Of a stretch of 64,000 nucleotides of DNA, positions 60,632-64,000 are shown piece after piece. The notes under the pieces were generated by a model. It did not search any database. It saw nothing but the letters and a program-made list of their open reading frames with translations, and was not told the DNA's origin. The translations under genes and the position numbers were made by a program. This DNA is from Candidatus Zixiibacteriota bacterium (GTDB taxonomy: Bacteria; Zixibacteria; MSB-5A5; DSPP01): NCBI GenBank assembly GCA_022614805.1, contig JAKEHY010000015.1:93201-157200 (forward strand). Direction: 5' to 3'. The stretch's first letter is position 1; each line of letters starts with the position of its first letter.

Positions 60632-61606
60632 TTAACTAAACACTACCGCAACATCTTTGCCGGGGCGGTAGAAGAGGCCGGTGGTCCAGCCGAGGTAGGA
60701 ATCGGAGGAGAGGGCGACGCCCAAGCGGGGGGTCTCCTCCCCTTTCAGGGTAACCTGCAGGTCGAAATCGAGCCAGTCCGGGGCGAAAAGCCGGGCGAGG
60801 CCTTTTAACGCTTCCAAATTCACCCGTCCGGGAAGAAAGGTCAAATAGTCGTCGAAACCGACCGGGCCGACCGAGATTTGAAATTTCCCCATCCGGTCGG
60901 GGACGAGTTCCCCCAACGCAAGATTTTCCCCGAGGCGGCAGTTTTGCTTTCCGAGTTTTGCTTTCTGCTCATCTTCCAAGGCGATTCGGGAACGGACGAA
61001 CTGTTTTACTTCCGCCGGCAGATGAAAGTAGCCGCGGACGATTTCAGCCAGCGACTCGCCCGAGTGGGGCTTTTGGGACAACAACCCCAAAAACCGGAGG
61101 GCGCGGACGGCCGGGAAGCGGGCGCTTGCTTTAATTCCCGCCGAGTCCATCCCGGCCAAAGCAAAAAGCCGTTCGGAAAATTCATCCTTCCCTTCCGAGC
61201 GGAACAGAACGTGGGGACGGTATTTGGTCCAGGAACGGAAGAAAAGGGACAAGAAACGGTGGTTGAACAGGTCGAAGAAAGCGCGCAGGGGGCCGGCCTC
61301 CTGCTCGTCCATAATAATCGACTCGGAATAGAAATTGGGAAGCGGCGAGGTGGTGCCGTAGAGCCCCAAAAAGGTGGCGGTGAGGCGATAGGGCGGGGCG
61401 TGGTCGGTTGCCACTTCTTCGACGGCGGCAACATCGCTTTTAGGAAAGCCAAGACTTGTATCCGAGCGCAATCGCACCGCTTCTTCTGCGGGGGGGCCTT
61501 GATGTCCGAGGGGGACGGCGCCTTTGCGGCTGCCTTCCAAAAGGAGGATGGCCTGGAAAAAGGAGAAGCGCTGGGGGTGGGCTAATAATTTTTCAAGTAA
61601 TGTCAT
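60632..61606 (-). CDS. tssG: T6SS baseplate protein TssG
   Basis: 324 residues. TssG family features: LLAHPQRFSFFQAILLLEG at the N-terminus, RSDTSLGFPKSDV, TATFLGLYGTTSPLPNFYSE, FFDLFNHRFLSLFFRSWTKYRP and a C-terminal LGWTTGLFYRPGKDV. It forms the baseplate wedge with TssE and TssF. It follows tssF; the 181-bp spacing is filled by a palindromic insert with a 9-bp direct repeat on each side. Confidence 0.95.
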   Translation of the reverse strand: MTLLEKLLAHPQRFSFFQAILLLEGSRKGAVPLGHQGPPAEEAVRLRSDTSLGFPKSDVAAVEEVATDHAPPYRLTATFLGLYGTTSPLPNFYSESIIMDEQEAGPLRAFFDLFNHRFLSLFFRSWTKYRPHVLFRSEGKDEFSERLFALAGMDSAGIKASARFPAVRALRFLGLLSQKPHSGESLAEIVRGYFHLPAEVKQFVRSRIALEDEQKAKLGKQNCRLGENLALGELVPDRMGKFQISVGPVGFDDYLTFLPGRVNLEALKGLARLFAPDWLDFDLQVTLKGEETPRLGVALSSDSYLGWTTGLFYRPGKDVAVVFS

Positions 61607-61617
61607 AGCGAACGGTC

Positions 61618-61780
61618 GTTGACCCCACCCTTAATCCCTCCCCTCAAGGGGAGGGAAAATAAAAATGTTGAAATAAAAGAAGGGCAGCGGAGGTCAAAAG
61701 ACCTACACAGTGGAAACCTAAAGGTTTCCGTTACGTTTTTAACCCCCCCGGCGGAGGCCGGGGGGCTAAACTTATGAAAA
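61618..61780. mobile_element. palindromic insert between tssF and tssG with flanking 9-bp repeats
   Basis: CGAACGGTC occurs at 61609-61617 and again at 61781-61789, on both sides of a ~163-bp block holding CCCTCCCCTCAAGGGGAGGG and CCCCCCGGCGGAGGCCGGGGGG. Without the block and one repeat, tssF and tssG would be almost adjacent, as is usual. This resembles a target-site duplication. Confidence 0.5.
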
Positions 61781-61787
61781 CGAACGG

Positions 61788-63539
61788 TCATAAAAGCACC
61801 TGGCGGCCGGCGGTCGGGGCAAAGCGGTAGGTCTCCCCTTTTTCGAGGCCTTTGACCTCCAGCCGGGAGAAGGAATTCAAACTGGTGTACAGGCCGAAGA
61901 AGCGGTTCAGGATGGAGGCGAAAAGATACATCTCCCCTTCGGCGGCAAAGCCGGATTCGGCCAGTTCCAGCTCCACCTTCAAGCCGCGCAGAATGTCCCC
62001 TTTCAGGAAAAGATGGTCGGGCTTGCTTTTGATTTGGCGAATCCCCTCCAGCCGCAGTTCGCCGGCGCGGGCCGCCTGCCGGTCGAAAAGGGCGGCAAAG
62101 TTGTAAAGCTCCAGAACCCCCCGCAGATTTTCGACGCTCAATAGCGAAAGGTAGTTGAGCGACAAATGGGATATCAGCCGCCAAAGCACGCCGGCCTCCA
62201 AGGGCGGCGGAATCGACGGGGTGACCTTGGTTATGTTTTGAAACGAGGCGAAGGCGGGGGATTCCCCGGTCGGAACGTTGACGTCGCCGGGTTTCAGTTT
62301 CTCCGCCAGGTTCCGACTGGAGCAAACCAGTTCGACTGCGACCGTGCTGGTGGAGGGAATGGCGGCGGTCTCGTCGCCGGTGACGAAGGAGATGTAAGTC
62401 TCCGTCCCCCTCCCCACCACCGCCGGACGCAGGGTCAGGTGGTAATATTCCGTTTTCCGCCCGGAGTCTCCGAGGGAATGCTCGTAGGAGAAAAAGGGGC
62501 GGTATTCCTTTTCCTCCACCGTTCCGGCGGTCCAGCCGGAGACTTTCGATACGGAAAAGATTTCGTAATGGTCAGTGTTGGTTCCTTCCGGCCTTAACCG
62601 GTATTCGGTTTTTTCCTCCTCCACCCGAATCGGGGTCGCCCGGTGGGGAAAGAGATTGACGGCGGGGGTGCAGTACAGCCGGACCGTGCCCGGCTTGACC
62701 CGGACGGCCTCTTCCGGACGGCGGTTAAACTCGAAAATAATCTCGAAACGCTCTTTTATCTCCAGCCGGGCGAGGGGAGAAATGTCCGGCAGCTGGAGGA
62801 AGAGAAACTTTTCCGGCAGGGTGAAATATTCCTGCAAGAGCCGGTAGCCGGAAAAGGCGGGGACGGGATAGGGAAGCAGTGCCTCGGCCTCCTCCCAACC
62901 GCCGGAGCGCAAAACCTCGGGGCCGAAGGCCCTCTCCTTTTTGGCCGCCGGGGAGCGGAAAACCACCCGCTTGAGATGATGGGTCAAAAAAAGATACAAT
63001 CCGTAGGCGGTCTGCGGCTCGCCGGAGAGGAACAAAGACAAGTCGGCCAGGCGGATTTTGGAGAGGTCCGCTTTGCCCATCTGAAATCCAAGACGCAGAA
63101 AGGGCGCGCCGGTGGAAGGGGCTTCCAAGGAAGTTTCCTTCAGGGAAAAAGGATAGACGGTGACGTCGGAGGTGGTTTGAAAGCGGCAGCGGCTTCCTTC
63201 CACCGGAACCGACTCGACAGAGGCGCCGCGGGGAATTTTTTGGGTCTCCTGCAGGGCGGCGCCGGAGGGGTCGAATTCCAAAATGGTGGCGGAGGGGACG
63301 GGGCGGAGATAATGGGGCCAGAGGAGATTGACGAAGTTGTGGGCCAGCTCCGGCAGGTCTCCGTCCAGCTTTTGGCGGATGCGGCCCGCCAGGAAGGCGA
63401 ACCCTTCCAAAAGCCTTTCCACATCCGGGTCGGCGCCGGTTTCCGAAAGCATCGGCGCCAGCTTAGGATAGGCCCGCGCGAATTCCTCGCCAAGCTGCCG
63501 GAGGTAGGTCAATTCGTCCTGGTAGTATTTATTGAACAT
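61788..63539 (-). CDS. tssF: T6SS baseplate protein TssF
   Basis: 583 residues. Strong TssF (VasA) signature at the N-terminus: YYQDELTYLRQLGEEFARAYP, MLSETGADPDVERLLEGFAF, LARRIRQKLDGDLPEL-like LAGRIRQKLDGDLPE, NLLWPHYLRPVPS. Length is typical (about 580-600 aa). C-terminal part ends LYTSLNSFSRLEV, also typical. It sits between tssE (upstream, 153-bp gap) and tssG. Confidence 0.97.
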   Translation of the reverse strand: MFNKYYQDELTYLRQLGEEFARAYPKLAPMLSETGADPDVERLLEGFAFLAGRIRQKLDGDLPELAHNFVNLLWPHYLRPVPSATILEFDPSGAALQETQKIPRGASVESVPVEGSRCRFQTTSDVTVYPFSLKETSLEAPSTGAPFLRLGFQMGKADLSKIRLADLSLFLSGEPQTAYGLYLFLTHHLKRVVFRSPAAKKERAFGPEVLRSGGWEEAEALLPYPVPAFSGYRLLQEYFTLPEKFLFLQLPDISPLARLEIKERFEIIFEFNRRPEEAVRVKPGTVRLYCTPAVNLFPHRATPIRVEEEKTEYRLRPEGTNTDHYEIFSVSKVSGWTAGTVEEKEYRPFFSYEHSLGDSGRKTEYYHLTLRPAVVGRGTETYISFVTGDETAAIPSTSTVAVELVCSSRNLAEKLKPGDVNVPTGESPAFASFQNITKVTPSIPPPLEAGVLWRLISHLSLNYLSLLSVENLRGVLELYNFAALFDRQAARAGELRLEGIRQIKSKPDHLFLKGDILRGLKVELELAESGFAAEGEMYLFASILNRFFGLYTSLNSFSRLEVKGLEKGETYRFAPTAGRQVLL

Positions 63540-63540
63540 T

Positions 63541-63566
63541 GGTCAACGCCGGATTAAAATCCGGCC
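63541..63566. repeat. small palindromic repeat between tssE and tssF
   Basis: GCCGGATTAAAATCCGGC followed by CTACGG, within the 153-bp tssE-tssF spacer. The rest of the spacer holds a GTGCGCCACC-type sequence but no gene. Confidence 0.6.
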
Positions 63567-63692
63567 TACGGTTTCATTGCTCGTTTTTCGTCGGGAGCGG
63601 AACTCCCTCCGAACGGGTACATATTCTGCGCCTGCGCACATTTTCTATACTAAAACCAATGTGCGCCACCGAGAAAAATTCATATCGCGACA

Positions 63693-64000
63693 CTATTCCA
63701 AAACCTGGATGCCGCCGGCGGAGCCCAATTTTGTGGTGAAGGCGAAGGTGACGGCCTCGTCCTCCGTTTCGAGGCGGGCCTGGATTTCGAAGCGAATCTC
63801 CAGAGGATTTTCGGCGTCTTCCACGAATTTGAGCCGCACCCGCGACAATCTCGGCTCGTATTTTTCAACCGAATTTTGAATCGACCGCTTGAGGTAGGGA
63901 AGGGACTCCGGGAAACCGAAGAAGCACTCGTTCAAATCGGGCAGGCCGTAGTCGGGCGCGGCCGGCGTGAAGCCGTGCCGGCAGTTCATCATCCGGCGCA
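63693..64000 (-). CDS. tssE: T6SS baseplate protein TssE (gp25-like), cut by the window end
   Basis: The last ~100 residues of a gp25-like TssE: NCRHGFTPAAPDYGLPDLNECF, LKRSIQNSVEKYEPRLSRVRL and a final LGSAGGIQVLE. The ATG at 63992 is probably internal, because the frame continues upstream (RRMMNCRHGF, matching the usual LLNTRxxxxP) past 64000. It is the first T6SS gene visible in transcription order; tssB, tssC, hcp and others probably lie further right. Confidence 0.88.
   Translation of the reverse strand, partial: RRMMNCRHGFTPAAPDYGLPDLNECFFGFPESLPYLKRSIQNSVEKYEPRLSRVRLKFVEDAENPLEIRFEIQARLETEDEAVTFAFTTKLGSAGGIQVLE

Overview
The window looks like a chromosomal piece of a Gram-negative (diderm) bacterium of moderately high GC. 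It encodes an outer-membrane receptor-like barrel, a lipoprotein, pilin-like proteins, a C-terminal 'YPNPFNP'-type secretion/sorting tail, an MXAN_6640-like metalloprotease and a fused formiminotransferase-cyclodeaminase. Together these suggest the FCB superphylum, perhaps a candidate phylum such as Zixibacteria known mostly from metagenomes. That placement is inference; no rRNA is present. The intergenic DNA is full of short palindromic repeats.

Layout. 1-4.1 kb (+): tRNA-Pro, a LOG-like protein, acylphosphatase, apt and a Lon protease whose AAA+ residues are unusually altered. 4.2-9.4 kb (-): three paralogous PilX-type proteins and one PilW-type prepilin, each transcription unit closed by a GAGGCC-stem terminator and with sigma-54-like promoters. 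9.7-19.1 kb (-): leuS, surE, an AT-rich GHKL-ATPase/nuclease fusion, a glycosyltransferase, tRNA-Pro and the der-plsY-gpsA-merR operon. 19.2-21.6 kb: an AT-rich orphan, a TolB-like propeller protein and a DUF559 nuclease bracketed by palindromic repeats. 21.7-29.2 kb (-): a tightly coupled operon (metalloprotease, outer-membrane barrel, MFS carrier, PHP phosphoesterase, MgtE_N/CBS). 29.3-35.5 kb (-): FTCD fusion, deoxyhypusine-synthase-like protein, an NtrC/NtrB-type two-component pair, a receiver and an anti-sigma-type kinase. 35.7-40.4 kb: BACON-repeat secreted protein, tRNA-Leu, a RelE/Phd-type toxin-antitoxin pair and a GH57/DUF3536 protein.

40.4-64 kb (-) is a type VI secretion (contractile injection) locus: tssE (cut by the window end), tssF, tssG, an intervening S41-peptidase/TPR gene, clpV and vgrG, followed by a cargo-like array. 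The array holds a Gly-rich protein, a methyltransferase-TPR protein, two LysM/peptidoglycan-binding proteins, two OmpA/peptidoglycan-binding proteins, three proteins with a His...Cys arrangement like clan CD (caspase/gingipain) peptidases, a lipoprotein and a DUF4280 PAAR-like protein. The LysM, OmpA and caspase-like proteins lack Sec signals, so export through the VgrG apparatus is the simplest reading. This array is the best candidate for an undescribed system here. A second candidate is a ~330-nt palindromic, multi-hairpin element (57619-57946) beside clpV that may be a structured RNA or a MITE.
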